DNA of 39,310 nt. It comes from Acidobacteriota bacterium (GTDB lineage Bacteria > Acidobacteriota > Terriglobia > Bryobacterales > Bryobacteraceae). Both the position numbers and the translations under genes were made by a program. Of the stretch, positions 14,988 to 22,799 are shown in pieces. The first letter of the stretch is position 1; the number at the start of each line of letters is the position of its first letter. Under the pieces are notes generated by a model, which was not told the origin of the DNA, did no database searches, and was given only the letters and a program-made list of their open reading frames with translations. The stretch is from NCBI GenBank assembly GCA_025354525.1, contig JANXMS010000585.1, positions 1 to 39,310 of the forward strand, given 5' to 3'.

Positions 14988-15673
14988 TCAAGATTCTGGT
15001 GGTGGAAGACGAACGATCCTTGGCTGAGGGGCTTCGCTTCAACCTCGAAGCTGAGGGCTATGGGGTCGAGGTGGTAGAGACAGGGGAGGCGGCGCTGGAG
15101 GCCCTTTTGACGGAACGAACCCACTTCGATGTCGTCGTTCTAGACGTTATGTTGCCCGGCAAGGACGGCTTTGCGGTGCTGCGAGAGCTCCGGGCCGCGG
15201 CGCTGTTCGTGCCCGTGCTGATGCTCACCGCGCGGGGGCACGCCGAAGACGTCCTGAAAGGCTTCGCCGCCGGCTGCGACGACTACCTATCTAAGCCCTT
15301 CGAACTGGCGATCCTCATCGCCAGGATCGGCAGCTTGCTCCGTCGACGGGAGTGGCTGAGGAAACCGACCGGTTATTCGTTCGGCGACAAGTCGGTCGAC
15401 TTCGACCAGTTAGAGCTTCGCGTCGGCTCGGGTACATACCCTTTAACGCTCATGGAAGCGAACGTCCTTCGCTGCCTGATCCAGCACGAAGGCTCGCCCG
15501 TTTCGCGAAAGTTGCTGCTCGAAGAGGTGTGGGGATTGCACGAAGACACCGACACCCGGGCCATTGATAATTTCATCGTTCGGCTACGAAAGTACATCGA
15601 ATTCGACCCGGCCAAGCCGCGCCACCTGCTCACCGTCCGCGGCGTGGGCTATCGGTTTGTGAAAGCCCCTTAA
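14984..15673 (+). CDS. OmpR/PhoB-family response regulator
   Basis: The 229-residue protein has a receiver domain with the acidic pocket VEDE (8-10), phospho-acceptor D54 (VLDVMLPG), T82 and K104 (YLSKPFE). A winged-helix DNA-binding domain follows (about 130-228), ending with the recognition-helix segment TRAIDNFIVRLRKYIE and the wing VRGVGYRF. It is the cognate partner of the kinase immediately upstream by translational coupling. Targets are unknown; the neighbouring desaturase and the cytochrome-c/DUF1592 operon 21 bp downstream are candidates. Confidence 0.95.
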   Translation: MIKILVVEDERSLAEGLRFNLEAEGYGVEVVETGEAALEALLTERTHFDVVVLDVMLPGKDGFAVLRELRAAALFVPVLMLTARGHAEDVLKGFAAGCDDYLSKPFELAILIARIGSLLRRREWLRKPTGYSFGDKSVDFDQLELRVGSGTYPLTLMEANVLRCLIQHEGSPVSRKLLLEEVWGLHEDTDTRAIDNFIVRLRKYIEFDPAKPRHLLTVRGVGYRFVKAP

Positions 15674-15694
15674 CGGGTATATAGTAGGGATGCC

Positions 15695-17554
15695 GTGATT
15701 CGTCCGCTCGTCATAGTAGCGCTGTCCGCAGTGTGCGCCATGGGTGCGCCTGATTTTCAAGCGAGCCAAAAATTCCTCGCAACCTATTGCAAGAATTGCC
15801 ATTCCGGCAAATCGGCAGTGGGTGGTTTTCGGCTGGAAAAGGTTAGCGACCCGGAAAGCTTTGCTACCGATTCCCATTCCTGGACCCGCTTGGCGCTACG
15901 CGTGCGCAACGGCGAGATGCCTCCGAAGGGCCTGCCCGCCCCGGTGCTCAAGGCTCGCGAAGAGTTCTCCGCCTACGTTCATCAAACGCTGCGGACGACT
16001 GCCTGCGCCTCTGGCATCACAGCCGGCCCGTCCCCCTTGCGCCGCCTGAACCGCGATGAGTACACGGCTACCGTCCAGGACCTCCTCGATATCCACCTCG
16101 ACATCGGCCACGCGCTTCCCATTGATGGGGCCGGCGGCGAGGGCTTCGACAACGCCGCCGAGACGCTGTTCCTGTCTCCGCTGCATTCGGAAAAGTACAT
16201 GGAGACGGCCAAGCTGGCCATGGATTTCGCTGCCAAGGAATACAAGTCCCGCGCTCGCATCCTGGTGGCCAAGCCCGGCCCCGGGGTGACCGCGGACCAA
16301 GCCGCCCGCAAGGTCCTGGCGGCTTTTCTGCCGCGAGCGTTTCGCCGGCCGGTAGCGGAGGCGGATTTGCTTCCCTACCTCGACCTGTTCCGCGCCGCTC
16401 GCAAGGCGGGCGAAGACTTCGAACCGGCCATCTTCTTTGCCTTGCGCGGTGCCCTGGTCTCGCCGCTGTTCCTCTTCCGGACCGAACCAGTCGATAGGGT
16501 CGATAGTTACGCATTGGCCTCTCGCATTTCCTACTTCCTGTGGGGCAGCCAGCCCGATGAACTGTTGACCGATCTCGCCGCCTCTGGCAGATTGCAGGAC
16601 CCGGAAGTTTTGCGGCAGATCACAAGGCGGATGCTTAAGAATGATCGCTCCTGGAATATGGCAAAGCGATTCACCGAACAGTGGCTCCACACGCGCGATT
16701 TGACGGGCGACAAGGCACCCGATGCTAAACTTTTTCCGACCTACTCTTCCGACGAAGAGCTTCGCGGCGATATTCGCATTCAGCCGCAGCAGTTCTTTCG
16801 GGAACTCCTAGTACGGAACCTATCGGTGCTCAACCTGATCGATTCGAAGTACACCATCGGCACGAGCAACCTATCGAAGCACTTCGGGTTCAAACTCGCC
16901 GTCCGGGCAAACCAAGCCAAGCAGCCGCAGTGGGTGGAACTGCCGGAGAATACGAATCGCGGTGGTCTGCTGGGCATGCCGGCGGTGCTCGCGGTTTCCT
17001 CTTATCCCTACCGCACCAGCCCCGTGCTCCGAGGTACCTGGATCCTCGATTCTTTACTCGGCACCCCACCGCCACCGCCACCGCCCAACGTTCCACCGCT
17101 TGAAGAATCAGCGGCTGGGGCCGCCCCGAAATCGGTCCGGGAGCGCCTGGAAAAGCATCGTTCCAACGCTGTCTGCGCCGGTTGCCATGCCCAGATGGAT
17201 CCGCTCGGTTTTGCTCTTGAAAACTACGACTCCATTGGGCGTTGGCGAGACGAAGATGGCGGAAGGCCGATCGACAATTCCGGCGAGATGAGCGACGGAA
17301 CAAAGATCCAGGGCCCTGCCCAGCTCAAGGCCGCACTCATGGTCCACAAAGAGCTCTTCGTTCGGAACCTGACCAAGAAGTTACTCGGCTACGCGCTCGG
17401 CCGTGGCCTCACCCTACGCGATTCTTGCACGGTCGACGCCATCGTCGCCGAGGTCAAAGCAAAAGACTACAGCGCCCAAGCGCTGGTTGAAAGTATCGTC
17501 CTCAGTACCCCCTTTCGTCAAAAAGAGCGCCCCAAGGAGAAAAAGATCCTATGA
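15695..17554 (+). CDS. Secreted cytochrome-c / DUF1592-DUF1588-DUF1585 protein, copy 1
   Basis: The 619-residue exported protein has a signal peptide (cleaved near AMG-AP, residue ~17). A planctomycete-type cytochrome-c domain carries heme site C32-KN-C35-H36. PSD3/DUF1587-like (LRRLNRDEYTATVQDLL), DUF1595-like (FLPRAFRRPVAEADL) and DUF1592-like (RISYFLWGSQPDELL) regions follow. A DUF1588-type region has a second CxxCH (C494-AG-C497-H498) with MDPLGFALENYD, and a C-terminal DUF1585-like segment ends the protein. Such proteins are periplasmic or surface-bound, nearly always occur next to a DUF1552 protein, and have no established reaction. The start is GTG. The gene overlaps the DUF1552 gene by 4 bp. 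The two heme sites suggest electron transfer. Confidence 0.9.
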   Translation: MIRPLVIVALSAVCAMGAPDFQASQKFLATYCKNCHSGKSAVGGFRLEKVSDPESFATDSHSWTRLALRVRNGEMPPKGLPAPVLKAREEFSAYVHQTLRTTACASGITAGPSPLRRLNRDEYTATVQDLLDIHLDIGHALPIDGAGGEGFDNAAETLFLSPLHSEKYMETAKLAMDFAAKEYKSRARILVAKPGPGVTADQAARKVLAAFLPRAFRRPVAEADLLPYLDLFRAARKAGEDFEPAIFFALRGALVSPLFLFRTEPVDRVDSYALASRISYFLWGSQPDELLTDLAASGRLQDPEVLRQITRRMLKNDRSWNMAKRFTEQWLHTRDLTGDKAPDAKLFPTYSSDEELRGDIRIQPQQFFRELLVRNLSVLNLIDSKYTIGTSNLSKHFGFKLAVRANQAKQPQWVELPENTNRGGLLGMPAVLAVSSYPYRTSPVLRGTWILDSLLGTPPPPPPPNVPPLEESAAGAAPKSVRERLEKHRSNAVCAGCHAQMDPLGFALENYDSIGRWRDEDGGRPIDNSGEMSDGTKIQGPAQLKAALMVHKELFVRNLTKKLLGYALGRGLTLRDSCTVDAIVAEVKAKDYSAQALVESIVLSTPFRQKERPKEKKIL

Positions 17555-18882
17555 AGATCTCCCGTCGTACTATTCTGAGCGGAGCTGGCGTAGGCCTCGG
17601 CCTGCCTTGGCTCGAAGCAATGGCCGCGCCGCTTCCGACCGTTGACGGCATCGGCAAACCGCCCCAGCGCATGGCGATGCTCTACATGCCGAATGGGGTA
17701 AACCCGTGGGCGTGGACGCCTGAGGGCAAGGGTGCCGACTTTAAGCTCTCGCCGACGTTGCAGCCGCTGCAGGATCTGAAGAGTTACATTACCGTTCTGA
17801 CCAACCTTTGGAATGAGAACTCCAAGAGCGGCGACGGTCACTACGTTAAAGAGGCCGCGTGGCTAACCTGTCAGACGATCAAGAAGACTCCCGGCGAGGA
17901 TATCGCCAACGGAATTTCGGTCGACCAACTGGCCGCTCATCGTATCGCCGGGCAGACGCCGCTGCCGTCGCTCGAACTCGGAGTAACTCCGGTGGCCATC
18001 GGCGTCGATGCTGTCGTCGGCTATACCCGCGTCTATGGCTCCCACATCGCTTGGAGCAGCCCGTCGATGCCGCTCGCTCGTGAGCTGAATCCGCGCTCGG
18101 TTTACGAGCGGCTGTTTCGCGCCTCGTCCGGTCCGCAGGGCAACGAGGCCAAGATGGACGCGCTTCTCCTCGACCGGGTTCTGGGCGACGCCAAGCGCCT
18201 GCGGACACAGGTGGGCACGGCGGATCGGGTGCGGCTGGACGAGTATATGTCCGTGATGCGTTCGCTCGAAGAGCGGGTCCAACGCGCGACGAGCACGAAA
18301 GAACGAACCTGGAAAGCGCGGGCCGCGATGGACCCGAAGGCCATCCCCACGGATCGTCCGGCGGACCACTCTGAACACGTCCGTCTGATGCTCGATATGA
18401 TTGCGACGGCTTTCCAAACGGACACCACGCGGGTGGCAACGTTTATGTTCGGCAACGCTGTCAGCAACGTCAGCTTCCGATTCCTCGAAGGAGTCAGTGC
18501 CGGCCATCACGATGTGTCGCACCATCAGAAGGACGCCGACAAGCTTCGGCAGTATCAACTGATCAATCGTTGGCACGTTGAGCAGTACGCCTATCTCCTG
18601 CGCCGATTACGGAACATGCAGGAGGGCGAATCCAATGTGCTTGATAACTCGATGGTCCTATTCGGCTCAGCGCTCAGCGACGGGGACCGGCACTACCCGC
18701 ACAATTTACCCCTCGTTTTGGCGGGAAAGGGCGGAGGCCGCATCAACGCCGGGCAGCATTTGGTGTATGGCGAAGACACGCAAATGGCCAACCTGTACGT
18801 TTCCATGCTGGACGCCTTCGGCACCCCGGTGGGCCGGTTTGCCGACAGCACGGGCCCGCTGGCGGGGTTGCTCCGTGCGTAG
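17551..18882 (+). CDS. Tat-exported DUF1552 protein, copy 1
   Basis: The 443-residue protein begins with a twin-arginine signal (SRRTILSGAGVGLG, cleavage near residue 25), so it is probably exported folded and may bind a cofactor. The rest matches the DUF1552 family as I know it: MLYMPNGVNPWAW, a conserved GISVDQLAAH segment, a His-rich GHHDVSHHQ stretch and an NSMVLFGSALSDG motif recalling the DUF1501/alkaline-phosphatase-like fold. The activity is unknown. It always partners the DUF1592-type cytochrome protein, here by an ATGA overlap. Its stop overlaps the next gene by 8 bp. Confidence 0.88.
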   Translation: MKISRRTILSGAGVGLGLPWLEAMAAPLPTVDGIGKPPQRMAMLYMPNGVNPWAWTPEGKGADFKLSPTLQPLQDLKSYITVLTNLWNENSKSGDGHYVKEAAWLTCQTIKKTPGEDIANGISVDQLAAHRIAGQTPLPSLELGVTPVAIGVDAVVGYTRVYGSHIAWSSPSMPLARELNPRSVYERLFRASSGPQGNEAKMDALLLDRVLGDAKRLRTQVGTADRVRLDEYMSVMRSLEERVQRATSTKERTWKARAAMDPKAIPTDRPADHSEHVRLMLDMIATAFQTDTTRVATFMFGNAVSNVSFRFLEGVSAGHHDVSHHQKDADKLRQYQLINRWHVEQYAYLLRRLRNMQEGESNVLDNSMVLFGSALSDGDRHYPHNLPLVLAGKGGGRINAGQHLVYGEDTQMANLYVSMLDAFGTPVGRFADSTGPLAGLLRA

Positions 18883-19285
18883 CCTTTTGCTGTGTCTGAT
18901 CGCTAGTTCAGCGTGGGCCGCCGACCTCACCGGCATTTGGGTGGGCGAGATCGGGGCCGGTCGGCCGGATCGGGATCCCACTCCGATGGCGTTTCAGTTC
19001 ACGCAGAAGGGCTCGGCGCTCGGCGGCAAGCTCTACGGCGACTATCAAAGTACGCCGATTGCGACCGGCGTCGTTGCCGGTGATTTGGTGACCTTTGTGG
19101 TTGTGCTGGCCGAGCAAGCGGGCAACGAGATCAACGATACGAAAATCCGCTTCACCGGCCGGCTGGTCAGCGGCGAGCTGGAGCTGACCCGGGAGCGGGA
19201 GAGTTCCACCCGCGCCGGTGCCAAAAGTGGTGCCTTTGTGCGACCCGGGCCTGGCCAAGTCTTCCGTCTGAAGCGCCTCGTTTAA
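18875..19285 (+). CDS. Small secreted beta-rich protein
   Basis: This 136-residue protein uses GTG at 18875, which overlaps the DUF1552 stop and gives a clean signal peptide (RSLLLCLIASSAWA, cleavage before ADLTG). The mature part opens with LTGIWVGEI and alternates short strands, like a small calycin-like barrel, but I do not recognise a named family. The frame is open further upstream, inside the DUF1552 gene; that part lacks signal features and is rejected. Overlap with the preceding pair suggests it is exported with them and works in the same process. Confidence 0.75.
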   Translation: MRSLLLCLIASSAWAADLTGIWVGEIGAGRPDRDPTPMAFQFTQKGSALGGKLYGDYQSTPIATGVVAGDLVTFVVVLAEQAGNEINDTKIRFTGRLVSGELELTRERESSTRAGAKSGAFVRPGPGQVFRLKRLV

Positions 19286-19307
19286 CAATCTGCGATACTG
19301 CTTTACG

Positions 19308-20021
19308 ATGGCAACAGCGTCCAAATGGCCCAAGAGTTTTCCTCCGTTGACCCCCGAACAGGGGGTGATCAGCGACGACTTCATGAAGTATTGGCATGAA
19401 GTTCTGCCGAAGAAATTCGGGATGATTGATAAGTTTAATCATGGTGTGGTCGTTAAGGGCGCTGGTGAATTCACACGTACTCTCGAGATCGGGGCTGGCC
19501 TCGGCGAACATCTGGACTACGAGAAGCTGACCCCGGCGCAGGAACGGGAATATGTCGCCAACGACATTCGTGCGAATATGTTGGAGCAATTGCAGGAACG
19601 TTATCCGAAGGTGCAAACCGTCCTCGGTGACTGCCAAAAGGGCTTTGATTTCCCGGACGGTCATTTCGACCGGGTGCTGGCGATCCATGTGCTGGAACAT
19701 TTGCCCAATTTACCGGCCGCCGTGCGGGAGTTGCATCGGGTAGTGGACAAGAAGAAAGGCTTTCTGCAAATTGTAATCCCTTGTGAGGGCAGCTTGGCGT
19801 ACACTCTGGCCCGCCGCATTTCCGCCCAACGGATTTTCGAGAAGCGCTACAAGCAGCCCTACAAGTGGTTTATCGAGCGCGAGCACGTCAACGTGCCGTC
19901 GGAAATTCTCGACGAACTGCGTCAGAAGTTCGAGATTCGGTCCACTCGGTATTGGCCATTTCCGATTCCGCTGGAGATGGCGAACCTGGTGATTGCCCTG
20001 CGCTGCGTGCCCAAACAGTAG
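19308..20021 (+). CDS. Class I SAM-dependent methyltransferase
   Basis: The 237-residue cytosolic protein has the Rossmann-fold methyltransferase motif I LEIGAGLGEHL (residues ~57-67), the acidic loop VANDIRANML, motif II-like FDRVLAIHVLEHLPNLP and the GFLQIVIPCEG strand, so it falls in the Methyltransf_11 group. The C-terminal ~80 residues are a cap that may bind the substrate (REHVNVPSEIL). The substrate cannot be inferred. A -10-like GATACT lies just upstream (19292-19297). It ends 32 bp before the ABC-F gene, which may have its own -10 (TATACT at 20029-20034). Confidence 0.85.
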   Translation: MATASKWPKSFPPLTPEQGVISDDFMKYWHEVLPKKFGMIDKFNHGVVVKGAGEFTRTLEIGAGLGEHLDYEKLTPAQEREYVANDIRANMLEQLQERYPKVQTVLGDCQKGFDFPDGHFDRVLAIHVLEHLPNLPAAVRELHRVVDKKKGFLQIVIPCEGSLAYTLARRISAQRIFEKRYKQPYKWFIEREHVNVPSEILDELRQKFEIRSTRYWPFPIPLEMANLVIALRCVPKQ

Positions 20022-20053
20022 GGATTGCTATACTTGCAGACGAACCCCGCTGC

Positions 20054-21685
20054 ATGATTTCTGTAAGTTCCGTTTCCATGCGCTTCGGCGCAAAAGTACT
20101 TTTTGAAGATGTTTCCGTCGCCTTCGCCACAGGGCGCCGCTATGGCCTTACCGGCCCGAATGGTGCCGGCAAGTCGACTTTGATGAAGATCCTGTCCGGT
20201 GAGATCGACGCCCAAAAGGGGACCGTCTCTCGGCCTAAGAAGATGTCGGTGCTGAAGCAGGATCAGTTTGCCTTTGACGCCTATCGCGTCGTTGACACCG
20301 TAATCATGGGCAACGCTCGGTTGTGGAGTGCGCTCGAAGAGCGCGAAGTGCTCTATGGCAAGGCGGATATGACCGACGAGGATGGCATCCGGCTCGGGGA
20401 ACTGGAAGGGCTGGTTGGCGAAGAGGATGGCTATTCGGCCGACTCCGACGCCTCCATTCTATTGGGCGGCTTGGGCATCCCCGAGGCGCTGCACGAGCGG
20501 AAGATGAGCGAATTGCAGGGCGGCCAAAAAGTCCGCGTCCTGCTGGCGCAAGCGTTGTTTGGCAACCCCGAGGGCTTGCTGCTGGACGAACCGACGAACC
20601 ATCTTGACCTTGAGTCGATCCACTGGCTCCAGGACTCCCTCAACAATTTTAAGGGCTCGATGATCGTGATCTCCCATGATCGCCACTTCCTGAACTCTGT
20701 CTGCACCCACATCGCCGACATCGACTACCAGACAATCATCGTCTACAACGGCGGCTACGACGACATGGTGATGGCGAAGACGCAACTGCGCACCCGGATC
20801 GAGAACGATAACCAACAACGCGAGAAGAAGATCGCGCAGTTGAACGACTTCATCGCCCGCTTCAGCGCCGGCACCCGAGCCAGCCAGGTCCGCAGCCGCG
20901 CCAAGGAAGTAGAGCGGCTGGAAGTCTCGGACCTCAAACGTTCGAACATCGCCCGCCCATTCATCAAATTTGTCTCGAAACGTCCTTCCGGCAAGCACGC
21001 GCTCGAAATTAAGAACTTGACCCGCTCCTACGGCGACGAACTAGTTTTCAAACCCTTCTCGGCGCACATCAGCCGGGGCGAGCGCATCGCGATTCTCGGC
21101 CGCAACGGTGCCGGTAAAACAACTTTGCTCCGGGCGATGCTCGACAACGGGCCGGTGACTTCAGCGAGAGAGAAAGACCCCTCCACCGGGTCCGGCGAAG
21201 TGATCTGGGGCCATGAGACCAGCATCGGCTACTTTGCGCAGGATCACAAAGAATCCATCGAAAAGGGCACTACCGCTTTTGAATGGCTGCACACGTTTGA
21301 TCCGCAACTGAGCAGGGAAGAGGTCCGCGGCACGCTGGGGCAAATGTTGTTTACCGGAGAAGAAGGCGCTAAGCCGACCCACGCCCTCAGTGGCGGAGAG
21401 GCCGCCCGGCTGATCTTCTGCCGTCTGATGATCGAGAAGCCGAATGTCCTCGTCTTCGACGAACCGACGAATCACTTGGACCTCGAAGCGATCAACGCGT
21501 TGAACGTGGCGTTCCAGAAGTTTGACGGGACCGTCTTCATCGTCACGCACGACCATGATTTGATCGACGCCATCGCGACCCGCATCTGGGCCGTAGATGA
21601 GCACGAAGTGCTGGATTTCAAGGGACCGTACGAAGAGTACCAAGCGGTCCACGGTGCCGCTACGTCTGGTTCGAACCGCCGTTAG
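20054..21685 (+). CDS. ABC-F ATPase, YbiT-like
   Basis: The 543-residue soluble tandem-ABC protein has no membrane segments. NBD1 has Walker A GPNGAGKST, signature SELQGGQK and Walker B LLLDEPTNHLDLES. The linker (~255-305) is charged and helical, like a P-site tRNA-interaction motif. NBD2 has GRNGAGKTT, LSGGEAARL and VFDEPTNHLDLEA. ABC-F proteins bind the ribosomal E site and relieve stalled translation; sequence and length are closest to YbiT. The ATG at 20054 begins the family N-terminus MISVSSVSMRFG, so the upstream in-frame extension is rejected. An insertion of ~10 residues (around EKDPSTGSGE) lies after NBD2 Walker A. The 3' end overlaps the convergent SWIM gene by 26 bp. Confidence 0.92.
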   Translation: MISVSSVSMRFGAKVLFEDVSVAFATGRRYGLTGPNGAGKSTLMKILSGEIDAQKGTVSRPKKMSVLKQDQFAFDAYRVVDTVIMGNARLWSALEEREVLYGKADMTDEDGIRLGELEGLVGEEDGYSADSDASILLGGLGIPEALHERKMSELQGGQKVRVLLAQALFGNPEGLLLDEPTNHLDLESIHWLQDSLNNFKGSMIVISHDRHFLNSVCTHIADIDYQTIIVYNGGYDDMVMAKTQLRTRIENDNQQREKKIAQLNDFIARFSAGTRASQVRSRAKEVERLEVSDLKRSNIARPFIKFVSKRPSGKHALEIKNLTRSYGDELVFKPFSAHISRGERIAILGRNGAGKTTLLRAMLDNGPVTSAREKDPSTGSGEVIWGHETSIGYFAQDHKESIEKGTTAFEWLHTFDPQLSREEVRGTLGQMLFTGEEGAKPTHALSGGEAARLIFCRLMIEKPNVLVFDEPTNHLDLEAINALNVAFQKFDGTVFIVTHDHDLIDAIATRIWAVDEHEVLDFKGPYEEYQAVHGAATSGSNRR

Positions 21686-22799
21686 TCGGCCCCGGCAACG
21701 GCTCGCCGAGCAAGAAAACCACCGCATGTTGCGAGGCCCGTCGATAGACGGGCTCGAGCGTATCGAGCAGCGTCTTTTGGCCCTGCCAGAACGGGAACGG
21801 ACCAAGGCGGCGGGGCAAGGCAGCGGCGATCGCTGGCGGAGCGACATCGCCCATCGCATCTTCCGGCATGCGGAATGCGCCCTTCCAGAAGATGTCCGGG
21901 TCCAGTTGTAGCTCCTGCTTCGGATCCTCGACCGGTAGAACCTCTTCGTCCTCGCGCATCGCCTCAGCATCGAGTGCCTGCGGGAGATTCTTTTCGATAA
22001 TGGCCAGAAGTTTATCGCGACGCATACCGCGCAGCGTGAAGAGCAGAAACGGGTCGCGATCAAACTCCTCCCCGAGCAACAGATAGACGGAGGCCAAGTG
22101 CTTGCATGGGTTGGCCGTATCCGGGCACGTGCAGCGCGTTACTAAGTCCTGTTCGTTTTTCGGATAGAGCGATAGGCCCAACTCTTCGAAAATCTCTTCG
22201 ATGTCGCCCGGCATTTCACCGGCGAGAAGGGTCGCGGAAAACACCGCTTGCTCAGCGAGCTTTGCGCTGATCCGAGTCCAGTCGTCTTCCGAGATGGTGT
22301 TGATGTTGATATCGACATCGTAGGGCTTAGGCCGGGAGCCCCTAACCCTGGCGTGCACATGCCCTTCATCAATCGAGATCGCGAGCACATGGCCATTCTT
22401 GGCGTAGTCTCGGCCACGATTCAGCCGCGAACCCATCTCGAAGCTTTCGAGCACTTCGATCCAGCGTCGAGCCCACCAGTTCTCCCCAAAGTGGGCGCCC
22501 CTGGTCTGTGAACGGATCCCTCCGCCCGGGGCTCGGAAGCCACCGCTACGCCGCTGGGGGCCACGGCGCCGATTGTTGTTGCTGCGGGAATCGCGGTCGT
22601 TGCGGCCTCGGCCATTACTATTGCTATTGCTATTGCCGCCCTGCCCTGTACGCTGCGTCGGAGGCGCCGCTGAAGTGGGAGGAGGTGCGACCGCCGAAGG
22701 CCCTGCCGGACCGGCGGGTGACCCGTGTCGCCGATCGCCTGACTTCTTCCTTCCCCAGGAGCCTCGATTGCCCCCACCACCACCTGGCCGTTTACTCAT
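21660..22799 (-). CDS. SWIM zinc-finger protein with disordered N-terminus
   Basis: The 379-residue product (ATG at 22799; an alternative start at 22814 adds five residues) has a Gly/Arg/Asn/Pro-rich disordered tail of ~100 residues with a GNSNSNSNG microsatellite-like run. A folded region beginning GENWWARRW follows, then a SWIM finger CxCx6CxH (C223, C225, C232, H234). SWIM domains bind DNA or protein. In bacteria this type often sits beside a SNF2-family helicase, as here: its start overlaps the helicase stop by 8 bp. The RG-rich tail suggests nucleic-acid binding. It probably acts with the helicase on DNA or DNA-protein complexes; the exact task is unknown. Confidence 0.88.
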   Translation of the reverse strand: MSKRPGGGGGNRGSWGRKKSGDRRHGSPAGPAGPSAVAPPPTSAAPPTQRTGQGGNSNSNSNGRGRNDRDSRSNNNRRRGPQRRSGGFRAPGGGIRSQTRGAHFGENWWARRWIEVLESFEMGSRLNRGRDYAKNGHVLAISIDEGHVHARVRGSRPKPYDVDININTISEDDWTRISAKLAEQAVFSATLLAGEMPGDIEEIFEELGLSLYPKNEQDLVTRCTCPDTANPCKHLASVYLLLGEEFDRDPFLLFTLRGMRRDKLLAIIEKNLPQALDAEAMREDEEVLPVEDPKQELQLDPDIFWKGAFRMPEDAMGDVAPPAIAAALPRRLGPFPFWQGQKTLLDTLEPVYRRASQHAVVFLLGEPLPGPTNGGSNQT

